From Streptomyces lydicus (GTDB taxonomy: Bacteria > Actinomycetota > Actinomycetes > Streptomycetales > Streptomycetaceae): 64,000 nucleotides of DNA. The position numbers and the translations under genes are program-made. The notes below the pieces were generated by a model, which made no database searches, was not told where the DNA came from, and saw only the letters and a list, made by a program, of their open reading frames with translations. Numbering within the stretch: the first letter of the stretch is position 1; every line of letters begins with the position of its first letter. The stretch spans positions 6,696,001 to 6,760,000 of the forward strand of contig NZ_RDTE01000003.1 in NCBI RefSeq assembly GCF_004125265.1, written 5' to 3'. Below, one piece after another: positions 40,393 to 50,099 of this stretch.

Positions 40393-40871
40393 AAGGCCAG
40401 GGGCGGCCGCGAGGCAGACAGAAACGCCTCGCCGCGCTGTTCCCCTCCGGCGCCGGATCCGCCGGCACCGCGGCCCGCACGCCCTTCGTGGTCCTCATCG
40501 TCGTCCTGCTCGGCTCCGGCCTGATCACCCTGCTGCTGCTCAACTCCGCCCTCAACCAGGGATCGTTCGAGCTCAGCAAGCTGGAGAAGAAGACCGACGA
40601 GCTGACGGACGAGCAGCAGGCGCTGCAGCAGGACGTGGACGCGTACTCCGCCCCGGGAGCCCTGGAGCGGCGGGCCCGCCGACTGGGCATGGTGCCGGGC
40701 GGCAGCCCCGCCTTCCTGCTCCCGGACGGCACCGTCCGCGGCAGGACGGGCCCGGCCACCTCGGACGGGGCGCCGCTGAGCACCTCCGCCGAGCCGTCGG
40801 CGACGAGCGCGGCCGGCCACCGGGCCCCGGCCGCCCCGGCCGTCCTCTCTCCTACGGCCTCCGGCAGGTGA
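40389..40871 (+). CDS. ftsL: cell division protein FtsL (septum formation initiator type)
   Basis: 160 residues. A basic cytoplasmic N-terminus, one membrane helix (FVVLIVVLLGSGLITLLLLN, about 33-52) and a leucine-zipper coiled coil (about 55-85) followed by an Ala/Pro/Ser-rich tail. This is the FtsL/DivIC layout. The protein would bridge FtsQ and the FtsW-FtsI synthase at the septum. The sequence is poorly conserved, so position between rsmH and ftsI supports the name. ATGA overlap with rsmH. Confidence 0.88.
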   Translation: MKGQGRPRGRQKRLAALFPSGAGSAGTAARTPFVVLIVVLLGSGLITLLLLNSALNQGSFELSKLEKKTDELTDEQQALQQDVDAYSAPGALERRARRLGMVPGGSPAFLLPDGTVRGRTGPATSDGAPLSTSAEPSATSAAGHRAPAAPAVLSPTASGR

Positions 40872-40878
40872 GCGCGGC

Positions 40879-42882
40879 ATGACCGAGCCCAGGGACCCCC
40901 GCCGGGTGCCCCGCCCCGCCCAGCGCGGCGGCCAGGCGGGCGGTCGCGGCGGTCAGGCCGGTGGCCGGGGCGGCCGGCCGGCCGCCCGGCGTCCCGCGCC
41001 CCGCCCGGGTCCCCGGCCTCCCGCCCGCCGCCCCCGCTCCGGGGCCCCGGTGCTCCGCCTGGGCAGCCCGCGCCCCCGGCTGCGGCTGGTCTCCCTCGCG
41101 CTGACGCTGGTGATGCTGGTCTTCGTCGTACGCCTCTTCCAGGTGCAGGCCGTGGACGCCGGAGCGTTCGCCGCCAAGGCCAACGAGAACCGCTATGTAC
41201 CGGTCAAGCTGGCCGCCGAGCGCGGTGCGATCACCGACCGCAACGGCGTGGACCTCGCCACCACCGTCGACGCGTACGACATCACCGCCGACCCGAGCCT
41301 GCTGGCGCCCGCCAAGACCAAGATCCACGACGCTCCGCAGCGGGCCGCCGCGCTGCTCGCGCCGATCCTCGGCGAGGACGAGGCCACCCTCGCCGCAAAG
41401 CTCGACCAGCCCACGGCGCGCTACGTCCTGCTCGCCCGGCAGCGCACCCCGCAGGTCTGGAAGCGGATCAAGGACCTGCGCGCCGGCCTCGACGCCAAGG
41501 CGGCCGCCGCCCCCAAGAGCGCGCCCCGCCCCGACGTCCTGGTCGGGATCTTCGCCGACAAGCACAGCAAGCGCCTCTACCCGAACAAGGACCTCGCCTC
41601 CGGCGTCCTCGGCTTCGTCAACGGGGCCGGCACGGGCGGCGGCGGTCTGGAGGCGCTGCTGAACAAGCAGCTGGCGGGCAAGGACGGCAAGCTCGTCTAC
41701 GCCCAGTCCGGCGGCCGCCGGGTGCCCACCGCCGACACCCAGGAACACCCCGCCGTCCCCGGCAGCGACGTCGAGCTCACCCTCGACCGCGACATCCAGT
41801 GGGCCGCCCAGCAGGCCATCACCGAGCAGGTCGCCAAGTCGAACGCCGACCGCGGCTACGTCGTCGTCCAGGACACCCGCACCGGAGAGATCCTGGCGCT
41901 CGCCAACGCGCCCGGGTTCGACCCCAACGAGGTGTCGAAGGCCGATCCGGAGGCGCTGGGCAACGCCGCGCTGTCCGACGCCTTCGAGCCGGGGTCCACC
42001 AGCAAGCTGATGTCGATGGCCGCCGTCCTGGAGGAGGGCGTCGCCACGGCGGGCACCCGCGTCACCGTGCCCAACCGGCTGCACCGCGGCGACCGGCTGT
42101 TCGCGGACGACGTCGACCACGCCACCTGGCATCTGACGCTCAACGGCGTGCTCGCCAAGTCCAGCAACATCGGCACGATCCTCGCCGCCGGCCAGCTCGG
42201 CAGGACCCAGCCCCAGGCCAACCAGGTCCTCTACTCGTACCTGCGGAAGTTCGGTATCGGGAAGCCGACCGGGCTCGGCTTCCCCGGGGAGACCGACGGC
42301 ATCCTGGCCAAGCCGCAGGACTGGAACACCTCACAGCAGTTCACCATCCCGTTCGGCCAGGGACTGTCCCTGAACGCCGTACAGGCCGCCTCGGTCTACT
42401 CCACGATCGCCAACGGGGGCGAGCGCATCGCCCCCACACTGGTCCGCGGCAGCACCGGACCCGACGGCCACTACGCACCGGCGCCCAAGCCCGTCAGGAA
42501 CCGCGTGGTCAGCCCGAAGACCGCGCGCACCCTCGCCACCATGCTCGAATCGGTGGTCGACGACGAGGAGGGCACCGGAGCGAAGGCGAAGATCGACGGC
42601 TACCGGGTCGGCGGCAAAACCGGAACGTCCAACCGGGTGGACCCCAAAACCGGCCGCTACCACGGCTACACCGCGTCCTTCGCCGGCTTCGCACCCGCCG
42701 ACAAGCCCCGCATCACGGTCTACTGCGCCGTACAGAACCCCACCACGGGCAGTTACTTCGGCGGCCAGGTCTGTGGCCCGATCTACCAGCAGGTCATGGC
42801 CTTCGCGCTGAAAACCCTCCAGGTCCCGCCGACCGGCGCGAAGCCCCCGCGGCTGCCGGTCACCTTCACGCCAGGCCAATGA
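40879..42882 (+). CDS. ftsI: penicillin-binding protein FtsI (PBP3-type transpeptidase)
   Basis: 667 residues. A Gly/Arg/Pro-rich cytoplasmic N-terminus (about 1-60) precedes one membrane helix (LVSLALTLVMLVFVVRLF), a PBP dimerisation domain (AERGAITDRNG) and the transpeptidase domain with active-site STSK in EPGSTSKL, SSN in AKSSNIG and KTG in GGKTGTSN. Septal peptidoglycan cross-linking with FtsW. It starts 7 bp after ftsL and is followed by murE. Confidence 0.96.
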   Translation: MTEPRDPRRVPRPAQRGGQAGGRGGQAGGRGGRPAARRPAPRPGPRPPARRPRSGAPVLRLGSPRPRLRLVSLALTLVMLVFVVRLFQVQAVDAGAFAAKANENRYVPVKLAAERGAITDRNGVDLATTVDAYDITADPSLLAPAKTKIHDAPQRAAALLAPILGEDEATLAAKLDQPTARYVLLARQRTPQVWKRIKDLRAGLDAKAAAAPKSAPRPDVLVGIFADKHSKRLYPNKDLASGVLGFVNGAGTGGGGLEALLNKQLAGKDGKLVYAQSGGRRVPTADTQEHPAVPGSDVELTLDRDIQWAAQQAITEQVAKSNADRGYVVVQDTRTGEILALANAPGFDPNEVSKADPEALGNAALSDAFEPGSTSKLMSMAAVLEEGVATAGTRVTVPNRLHRGDRLFADDVDHATWHLTLNGVLAKSSNIGTILAAGQLGRTQPQANQVLYSYLRKFGIGKPTGLGFPGETDGILAKPQDWNTSQQFTIPFGQGLSLNAVQAASVYSTIANGGERIAPTLVRGSTGPDGHYAPAPKPVRNRVVSPKTARTLATMLESVVDDEEGTGAKAKIDGYRVGGKTGTSNRVDPKTGRYHGYTASFAGFAPADKPRITVYCAVQNPTTGSYFGGQVCGPIYQQVMAFALKTLQVPPTGAKPPRLPVTFTPGQ

Positions 42883-42900
42883 AATCGAGGCAATTCCGCC

Positions 42901-44664
42901 GTGACGACCATCACCCCCGACGGTACCCCCGACGGCACCCCCGTCGCGGGAAACTGCTCCTCCCGACGGCCCTCACTTCGCCCCGGGCCGGTGGTGCCCG
43001 GTACGCTCACCGCCGTGTCACACGCTGATCAGTCCCCGAAAGCCCAGCACGCCGAGAAGGGCGGGCCCGGTACCTACCCGGGAGCCCCGCGCCCTGAAAC
43101 GGTCCGCCCCACCCCCCTGGCGGACCTGGCCGAGCAGCTGGGATGCCCCGCCCCGGATCCCGGCCATACCGGTGTCATGGTCACCGGCATCACCCATGAC
43201 TCCCGGGCGGTCCGCCCCGGCGACGTCTATGCCGCGCTGCCCGGCGCCCGTCTGCACGGCGCCGACTTCGTCGCCCAGGCCGCCGACCTCGGCGCCGCGG
43301 CGATCCTGACCGACCCGTCGGGCGCCGAGCGCGCCGCGGCGACCGGTCTGCCGGCCCTGGTCGTCGAGAACCCGCGTGCCCGGATGGGCTCCCTGGCCGT
43401 CTCGATCTACGGCGCGCCGGGCGAGGACCTGCTCCAGATCGGTATCACCGGCACCTCCGGCAAGACCACCACGGCCTACCTCATCGAGGGCGGGCTGCGG
43501 GCGGCTGCGGCCGGGCGCCCCGACGGCGGACCGACCGGCCTGATCGGCACCGTCGAGACCCGGATCGGCGACGAGCGGATCAAGTCCGAGCGCACCACCC
43601 CCGAGGCCACGGACCTGCAGGCGCTGTTCGCCGTGATGCGCGAGCGCGGCGTGCGCGCCGTCGCCATGGAGGTCTCCAGCCACGCCCTGGTCCTGGGCCG
43701 GGTCGACGGCTGTGTCTTCGACGTCGCGATCTTCAACAACCTCAGCCCGGAGCACATGGAGTTCCACTCCGGGATGGAGGACTACTTCCAGGCCAAGGCC
43801 CAGCTCTTCACCAAGGCCCGCAGCCGGGCCGGCGTGGTCAACCTCGACGACGAGTACGGCAAGCGGCTGGCCGAGGGCGAGTCCGAGGTCCCGGTCACCA
43901 CCTTCTCCGCGGAGGGCCACCCGGACGCCGACTGGCGGGCCTCGGACGTCGAGGTCGGCGCCCTCGGCTCGACGTTCACCGTGCACGGCCCGGGCGGCGT
44001 GACCGTGCGCGCCGCCTCCCCGATCGCCGGCCCGTTCAACGTCGCCAACGCGCTCGCCGCGATCGTCTCGCTGGTCGTCGCCGGCATCGACGCGCAGACC
44101 GCGGCCGACGGCGTCGCCGCGGTGCCCGGCGTCCCCGGTCGCCTGGAGCGCATCGACGCCGGCCAGCCGTACCTGGCGGTCGTCGACTACGCCCACAAGA
44201 CCGACGCCGTCGAATCGGTTCTGCGCGCGCTGCGCAAGGTCACCGACGGCAAGCTGCACGCCGTCCTCGGCTGCGGCGGCGACCGTGACCCGCACAAGCG
44301 CGGCCCGATGGGCGCCGCGGTGGCCCGGCTCGCCGACACGGCCATCCTGACCTCCGACAACCCGCGTGGCGAGGACCCGCTCTCGATTCTCGCCACCATG
44401 CTCGCGGGCGCCGCGGAGGTCCCCATCCACGAACGCGGCACGGTGCTGGTCGAGGAAGAGCGGGCCACCGCCATCGCCGCCGCCGTCGCCCGCGCCGAGC
44501 CCGGCGACACCGTGATCGTCGCGGGCAAGGGCCACGAGCAGGGCCAGGACATCGCCGGAGTGGTACGCCCCTTCGACGACCGCCAGGTGCTGCGCGATGC
44601 CATCGAGGGATCGCTGAAGTCACAGCAGTCGCAGCAGTCACCGCAGCCGAACCACCAGGGATGA
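42901..44664 (+). CDS. murE: UDP-MurNAc-tripeptide synthetase (DAP-adding)
   Basis: 587 residues from GTG 42901. Mur ligase with ATP loop GITGTSGKTTT, central motif EVSSHAL with the carbamylated-Lys region, NVANALAA and the amino-acid specificity motif SDNPRGEDP. DNPR indicates diaminopimelate as the added residue (LL-DAP expected in Streptomyces). The first 75 residues precede the fold and are variable. A second possible start, GTG 43015, lies 7 bp after a TACGCT element and could initiate a leaderless mRNA. The longer start is kept because TTITPD-type N-termini are, from memory, usual for streptomycete MurE. Confidence 0.92.
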   Translation: MTTITPDGTPDGTPVAGNCSSRRPSLRPGPVVPGTLTAVSHADQSPKAQHAEKGGPGTYPGAPRPETVRPTPLADLAEQLGCPAPDPGHTGVMVTGITHDSRAVRPGDVYAALPGARLHGADFVAQAADLGAAAILTDPSGAERAAATGLPALVVENPRARMGSLAVSIYGAPGEDLLQIGITGTSGKTTTAYLIEGGLRAAAAGRPDGGPTGLIGTVETRIGDERIKSERTTPEATDLQALFAVMRERGVRAVAMEVSSHALVLGRVDGCVFDVAIFNNLSPEHMEFHSGMEDYFQAKAQLFTKARSRAGVVNLDDEYGKRLAEGESEVPVTTFSAEGHPDADWRASDVEVGALGSTFTVHGPGGVTVRAASPIAGPFNVANALAAIVSLVVAGIDAQTAADGVAAVPGVPGRLERIDAGQPYLAVVDYAHKTDAVESVLRALRKVTDGKLHAVLGCGGDRDPHKRGPMGAAVARLADTAILTSDNPRGEDPLSILATMLAGAAEVPIHERGTVLVEEERATAIAAAVARAEPGDTVIVAGKGHEQGQDIAGVVRPFDDRQVLRDAIEGSLKSQQSQQSPQPNHQG

Positions 44665-44726
44665 CACACCGCCATGCGCGCACAACCCCTTTACCGTCAC
44701 CGCCCGCCCCTCGCCGGGGGTGACCT

Positions 44727-46178
44727 GTGATCTCCCTGTCGCTCGCCGAGATCGCGAGCATCGTCGGCGGCCGGCAGTACGACATACCGGATGACGGCCG
44801 CCGGGTGACCGGACCGGTCGTGGCGGACTCCCGCGCGGTATGCCCCGGCGCGCTCTTCGTGGCCTTCGCCGGTGACCGTGCCGACGGCCACGACTTCGCG
44901 GCGGGTGCCGTGGAGGCGGGCGCGGTGGCCGTCCTGGCCGCCCGCCCCGTCGGTGTCCCCGCGATCGTCGTCGACGACGTGGTCGCCGCCCTCGGCGCGC
45001 TCGCCCGCGCCGTCGTGGAGCGGCTGGGCACCACCGTCGTCGGCCTCACCGGCTCGGCCGGCAAGACCAGCACCAAGGACCTGATCGCCCAGTTGCTGCA
45101 GCGCACCGGCCCGACGGTCTGGCCGGAGGGCAACCTCAACAACGAGATCGGGCTGCCGCTGACCGCGCTGCGCGCCGATGAGACCACCCGCCACCTCGTC
45201 CTGGAGATGGGCGCCCGCGGCGTCGGCCACATCCGCTACCTCGCCGGGCTGACCCCGCCGAGGATCGGTGTGGTGCTCAACGTCGGCAGCGCGCACATCG
45301 GCGAGTTCGGCGGCCGGGAGCAGATCGCCCTGGCGAAGGGCGAACTCGTCGAGGAGCTGCCCACGGCCGAGGACGGCGGGGTCGCGGTGCTCAACGCCGA
45401 CGACCCGTATGTGCGGGCCATGGTCCCCCGCACAAAGGCCCGCACGGTCCTTTTCGGCGAGGCCGCGGACGCTGCCGTACGTGCCGAGAATGTCCGGATC
45501 ACGGAGGCCGGACAGCCCTCCTTCACGCTTCACACACCCTCCGGGTGCAGTGATGTGACCATGCGGCTGTACGGTGAGCACCACGTGTCGAACGCGCTCG
45601 CCGCGGCCGCCGTCGCCCATGAGTTGGGCATGCCCGTGGACGAGATCGCCTCCGCGCTCTCCGAAGCCGGCACGCTCTCCCGCTGGCGTATGGAGGTCAC
45701 CGAGCGCGCGGACGGCGTGACGGTCGTCAACGACGCCTACAACGCGAACCCCGAGTCCATGCGAGCGGCGCTGCGAGCGCTGGTCGCCATGGGCGCAGCC
45801 GGCAAGGCGAAGGGCGGTCGCACGTGGGCGGTGCTCGGTGAGATGGCCGAGCTCGGCGGGGAGTCACTCGCCGAACACGACGCGGTCGGGCGGCTGGTCG
45901 TCCGGCTCAACGTCAGCAAGCTCGTGGCAGTCGGCGGCAGGGAAGCGGCCTGGCTCGACATGGGCGCCAAGAACGAGGGTTCGTGGGGTGAGGAGTCGGT
46001 GCACGTGTCCGACGCGCGGGCGGCGGTCGACCTGTTGCGCAGCGAGCTGCGACCGGGAGACGTCGTGCTGGTGAAGGCGTCCAGGTCGGTGGGGCTGGAG
46101 CGGGTGGCCGCAGCATTGCTGGACGACGCAGGCATCGAGGGCGCCGCCGGCGCCGAGGGTGGAGCCGCGTCCCGATGA
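44727..46178 (+). CDS. murF: UDP-MurNAc-tripeptide:D-Ala-D-Ala ligase
   Basis: 483 residues. ATP-binding loop GLTGSAGKTSTKD, LEMGARGVGHI, the HHVSNALAAAAVA block and the VNDAYNANPESM motif are typical of MurF, which adds D-Ala-D-Ala to complete UDP-MurNAc-pentapeptide. GTG start after GGGGGTGACC. The stop overlaps mraY by 4 bp. Confidence 0.96.
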   Translation: MISLSLAEIASIVGGRQYDIPDDGRRVTGPVVADSRAVCPGALFVAFAGDRADGHDFAAGAVEAGAVAVLAARPVGVPAIVVDDVVAALGALARAVVERLGTTVVGLTGSAGKTSTKDLIAQLLQRTGPTVWPEGNLNNEIGLPLTALRADETTRHLVLEMGARGVGHIRYLAGLTPPRIGVVLNVGSAHIGEFGGREQIALAKGELVEELPTAEDGGVAVLNADDPYVRAMVPRTKARTVLFGEAADAAVRAENVRITEAGQPSFTLHTPSGCSDVTMRLYGEHHVSNALAAAAVAHELGMPVDEIASALSEAGTLSRWRMEVTERADGVTVVNDAYNANPESMRAALRALVAMGAAGKAKGGRTWAVLGEMAELGGESLAEHDAVGRLVVRLNVSKLVAVGGREAAWLDMGAKNEGSWGEESVHVSDARAAVDLLRSELRPGDVVLVKASRSVGLERVAAALLDDAGIEGAAGAEGGAASR

Positions 46179-47248
46179 ACTCGATGAAGCAGATCCTCTT
46201 CTCCGGAATGATCGGGCTCTTCCTGACCCTGATCGGTACCCCGCTGCTGATCAAGCTGCTGGCCAAGAAGGGGTACGGGCAGTTCATCCGCGATGACGGC
46301 CCCCGGACCCACGGCAGCAAGAAGGGCACGCCCACCATGGGCGGTATCTCCTTCATCCTGGCCACGATCATCGCCTACGCCGTGACGAAGGTGATCACCT
46401 CGAGTGATCCGAGCTTCTCCGGTGTCCTGGTGCTCTTCCTCTTCGCGGGCATGGGCCTGGTCGGCTTCCTCGACGACTACATCAAGATCGTCAAGCAGCG
46501 TTCGCTGGGCCTGCGGGCCAAGGCCAAGATGGCCGGCCAGCTGATCGTCGGCATCGCCTTCGCCGTGCTCTCCCTGCAGTTCGCCGATCTGCGCGGGCAG
46601 ACCCCGGCGTCCGACCGGCTCTCCTTCACCCAGGACTTCGGCTGGCAGATCGGCCCGGTGATCTTCGTGATCTGGGCCCTGTTCATGATCCTGGCGATGT
46701 CCAACGGCGTGAACCTCACCGACGGCCTCGACGGCCTCGCCACCGGCGCCTCGGTGATGGTCTTCGGCGCGTACACCTTCATCGGCATCTGGCAGCACCA
46801 GGAGTCGTGCGCCACCCCGATCACCGCGGGACCGGCCTGTTACGAGGTCCGCGACCCACTCGACCTCGCGGTCGTCGCCTCGGCCCTGATGGGCGCCTGC
46901 TTCGGCTTCCTGTGGTGGAACACCTCGCCCGCCAAGATCTTCATGGGGGACACCGGTTCGCTGGCCCTGGGCGGTGCGCTGGCCGGTCTGGCCATCTGCT
47001 CCCGTACGGAGCTGCTGCTGGCCATCCTCGGCGGTCTCTTCGTCCTGATCACGATGTCCGTGGTCATCCAGGTCGGCTCGTTCCGGCTCACCGGTAAGCG
47101 GGTCTTCCGGATGGCGCCACTCCAGCACCACTTCGAACTCAAGGGGTGGTCCGAAGTCCTTGTGGTGGTCCGGTTCTGGATCATCCAGGGCATGTGCGTC
47201 ATCGTCGGACTCGGCATCTTCTACGGTGGCTGGCAGGCGGCAAAGTGA
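46175..47248 (+). CDS. mraY: phospho-MurNAc-pentapeptide translocase
   Basis: 357 residues, about ten membrane helices. Attaches phospho-MurNAc-pentapeptide to undecaprenyl phosphate to give lipid I. Catalytic Asp motifs are visible: FLDDYIKIVKQRSLGL, NLTDGLDGLATG and MGDTGSLALGG, with the TPTMGG and PLQHHFEL(KG) motifs. ATGA overlap with murF. Confidence 0.97.
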   Translation: MNSMKQILFSGMIGLFLTLIGTPLLIKLLAKKGYGQFIRDDGPRTHGSKKGTPTMGGISFILATIIAYAVTKVITSSDPSFSGVLVLFLFAGMGLVGFLDDYIKIVKQRSLGLRAKAKMAGQLIVGIAFAVLSLQFADLRGQTPASDRLSFTQDFGWQIGPVIFVIWALFMILAMSNGVNLTDGLDGLATGASVMVFGAYTFIGIWQHQESCATPITAGPACYEVRDPLDLAVVASALMGACFGFLWWNTSPAKIFMGDTGSLALGGALAGLAICSRTELLLAILGGLFVLITMSVVIQVGSFRLTGKRVFRMAPLQHHFELKGWSEVLVVVRFWIIQGMCVIVGLGIFYGGWQAAK

Positions 47249-47250
47249 CC

Positions 47251-48687
47251 ATGCAGAGCCCGGCGGACTTCGCCGGCCGGTGCATCACCGTTGCCGGCCT
47301 GGGCGTGAGCGGCGTTCCCGCCGCCCGCGCCCTGGCCGGCCTCGGCGCCCGCGTCACCGTCGTCAACAGCAGCGACGGTGAGCGCGAGCGTGCGCAGGCC
47401 GCCGAGCTGGAGCAGCTGGGGGTCACGGTCCGCCTGGGCGACGGCGACACCCTCCCCGAGGGCACGGAACTGGTCGTCACCACCCCGGGCTGGAAGCCGT
47501 CCAGTCCGCTCTTCGCCGCGGCCGGGAAGGCGGGCGTCGAGGTGTGGGGCGATGTCGAACTCGCCTGGCGGCTGCGCGGCCCCGACGCCGCCGACTGGCT
47601 GGCGGTCACCGGCACCAACGGCAAGACCACCACCGTCCGGATGCTGGCCTCGATCCTGGAGGCGGCGGGTCTGCGGACCGCCGCCGTCGGCAACATCGGC
47701 GTCCCGCTCGTCGATGTGGTGCTCGGCGAGGGGCAGCCGGACGGCGCCTCGTACGACGTCCTCGCCGTCGAGCTCTCCAGTTACCAGCTGCACTGGGCGC
47801 CCTCCGTACGGGCGCACTCCGCGGCCGTCCTCAACCTCGCCCCCGACCACCTGGACTGGCACGGTTCCATGGCGGCCTACGCCGCCGACAAGGGCCGTAT
47901 CTACGAGGGCAACACCGTCGCCTGTGTCTACAACGCCGCCGACCCGGCGACCGAGGAACTGGTCAGGGCGGCGGATGTCGAGGAAGGCTGCCGCGCCATC
48001 GGCTTCACCCTCGGCACCCCCGGCCCCTCCCAGGTGGGGGTCGTCGAGGGCATCCTCGTCGACCGCGCCTTCGTGGAGAACCGGCAGCAGCAGGCCCAGG
48101 AGCTCGCGGAGGTCTCGGACGTCACGCCCGCGGCCCCGCACAACATCGCCAACGCCCTCGCGGCCGCGGCGCTGGCCCGTGCCTACGGGGTGGCCCCCGC
48201 CGCCGTACGCGACGGACTGCGCGCCTTCCACCCGGACGCCCACCGCATCCAGCACATCGCGGACCTCGGCGACGTCCGCTACGTCGACGACTCCAAGGCC
48301 ACCAACACCCATGCCGCCCAGGCGTCGTTGGCGGCGTACGAGCACATCGTGTGGATCGCCGGCGGCCTCGCCAAGGGTGCGACCTTCGACGAGCTGGTGC
48401 AGAAGTCGGCGGCCCGGCTGCGCGGTGTGGTGCTGATCGGTGCCGACCGGGCGCTGATTCGCGAAGCCCTGGCGCGACACGCCCCCGATGTCCCGGTGGT
48501 CGACCTCGACCGGACCGACACTGGGGCGATGTCCGAGGCGGTCAGGGAAGCGAGCCGCCTGGCCGAGCCCGGCGACACCGTCCTGCTGGCTCCGGCCTGT
48601 GCCTCGATGGACATGTTCGTCAATTACAACAAGCGGGGCGAGGCCTTCGCCGACGCGGTCGGCGAGCTGACCGCACGGGATCACTAG
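47251..48687 (+). CDS. murD: UDP-MurNAc-L-Ala:D-Glu ligase
   Basis: 478 residues. AGLGVSGVPAARAL Rossmann-like N-domain, ATP loop VTGTNGKTTTVRML, ELSSYQL, NIANALAAAALA and DSKATNTHAA are MurD motifs. ATG 47251 is 2 bp after the mraY stop. An in-frame GTG at 47245 overlapping that stop is also possible. The longer upstream frame runs through mraY and is not used. Confidence 0.95.
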   Translation: MQSPADFAGRCITVAGLGVSGVPAARALAGLGARVTVVNSSDGERERAQAAELEQLGVTVRLGDGDTLPEGTELVVTTPGWKPSSPLFAAAGKAGVEVWGDVELAWRLRGPDAADWLAVTGTNGKTTTVRMLASILEAAGLRTAAVGNIGVPLVDVVLGEGQPDGASYDVLAVELSSYQLHWAPSVRAHSAAVLNLAPDHLDWHGSMAAYAADKGRIYEGNTVACVYNAADPATEELVRAADVEEGCRAIGFTLGTPGPSQVGVVEGILVDRAFVENRQQQAQELAEVSDVTPAAPHNIANALAAAALARAYGVAPAAVRDGLRAFHPDAHRIQHIADLGDVRYVDDSKATNTHAAQASLAAYEHIVWIAGGLAKGATFDELVQKSAARLRGVVLIGADRALIREALARHAPDVPVVDLDRTDTGAMSEAVREASRLAEPGDTVLLAPACASMDMFVNYNKRGEAFADAVGELTARDH

Positions 48688-48746
48688 ACGTTTCTCCCCG
48701 CTGTCGTCGTCAGCCGGCGGCGAGCGCACCTGTGGAGGGGACGAGG

Positions 48747-50093
48747 ATGACGGCCCGATCGGCGAAGCCGGCCCCGTCGCGTCCGCGCCGGCCCTCCGCG
48801 GTGCGCCCGCCGCGTGCCGGCCGCACACCGGGCGGCCCCCGGGGGCTCCACACTCGCCTCAAACGGGCCTGGGACCGCCCGCTGACCGCCTACTACCTGA
48901 TCCTCGGCGGCAGTCTGCTGATCACCGTCCTGGGGCTGGTGATGGTCTACTCGGCGTCCCAGATCAAGGCGCTGCAGTCCGGCCTCGCCCCGACGTACTT
49001 CTTCCGCAAGCAGCTGCTGGCCGCCGTCCTGGGCGGCGGGCTGCTGCTGGCCGCCTCCCGGATGACGGTTCGGCTGCACCGCACGCTGGCCTATCCGCTG
49101 CTCGCCGTCTCCGTGTTCCTGATGTGCCTGGTGCAGATCCCGGGCATAGGGGTCGCGGTCAACGGCAACCAGAACTGGATCAACCTCGGCGGCCCTTTCC
49201 AGATGCAACCGAGCGAGTTCGGCAAGCTCGCGCTGGTGCTGTGGGGCGCCGATCTGCTGGCCCGCAAACAGGACAAGCGGCTGCTGGTGCACTGGAAGCA
49301 TCTGCTGGTGCCGCTGATCCCGGTGGCGTTCCTGCTGCTCGGGCTGATCATGCTCGGCGGCGACATGGGCACCGCGATCATTCTCACGGCGATCCTCTTC
49401 GGGCTGCTGTGGCTGGCCGGTGCGCCGACCCGGCTGTTCGTGGGGGTGCTGGGCAGCGCCGCGCTGATCGGGGCGCTGCTGATCAAGACCAGCGCCAACC
49501 GGATGTCCCGGCTGGCCTGCATCGGCGCGACCGACCCGGGCCCCGGCGACCAGTGCTGGCAGGCCGTGCACGGCATCTACGCACTGGCCTCCGGCGGATT
49601 CTTCGGTTCGGGCCTGGGCGCCAGTATGGAAAAATGGGGAGAACTCCCCGAACCGCACACCGACTTCATCTTCGCCATCACCGGGGAGGAACTGGGTCTG
49701 GCGGGGACGCTGTCGGTACTCGCCCTCTTCGCGGCTCTAGGCTATGCGGGTATCCGCGTGGCCGGACGCACGGAGGACCCCTTCGTACGGTACGCCGCGG
49801 GAGGCGTGACCACCTGGATCACGGCGCAGGCCGTGATCAACATCGGTGCGGTGCTCGGCCTGTTGCCGATCGCCGGTGTCCCGCTCCCGCTGTTCTCCTA
49901 CGGAGGTTCGGCCCTGCTGCCGACGATGTTCGCCATCGGGCTGCTGATCGCCTTCGCGCGTGACGAGCCCGCTGCGCGGGCGGCGTTGTCGGCCCGGTCG
50001 GCGCGGAAGCCGGTCTTCGGCAGAAGGCAGGCTGGGGTGAGATGGAAGACGATGAGACGGCGCGTCAAGAGGCGGCCGTCCGGAGAGCGGTGA
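48747..50093 (+). CDS. ftsW: lipid II polymerase/division protein FtsW
   Basis: 448 residues, SEDS family, about ten membrane helices after a basic, Pro/Arg-rich cytoplasmic N-terminus. Landmarks are VYSASQIKA, INLGGPFQMQPSEFGKLALV (read in two parts), GGDMGTA, SNGGFFGSGLGAS-like SGGFFGSGLGAS, PEPHTDFIFAI TGEELGL and PLPLFSYGGSAL. It polymerises glycan with FtsI at the septum. ATG 48747 has GAGGGGACGAGG upstream. Confidence 0.95.
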   Translation: MTARSAKPAPSRPRRPSAVRPPRAGRTPGGPRGLHTRLKRAWDRPLTAYYLILGGSLLITVLGLVMVYSASQIKALQSGLAPTYFFRKQLLAAVLGGGLLLAASRMTVRLHRTLAYPLLAVSVFLMCLVQIPGIGVAVNGNQNWINLGGPFQMQPSEFGKLALVLWGADLLARKQDKRLLVHWKHLLVPLIPVAFLLLGLIMLGGDMGTAIILTAILFGLLWLAGAPTRLFVGVLGSAALIGALLIKTSANRMSRLACIGATDPGPGDQCWQAVHGIYALASGGFFGSGLGASMEKWGELPEPHTDFIFAITGEELGLAGTLSVLALFAALGYAGIRVAGRTEDPFVRYAAGGVTTWITAQAVINIGAVLGLLPIAGVPLPLFSYGGSALLPTMFAIGLLIAFARDEPAARAALSARSARKPVFGRRQAGVRWKTMRRRVKRRPSGER

Positions 50094-50099
50094 ATTTCG

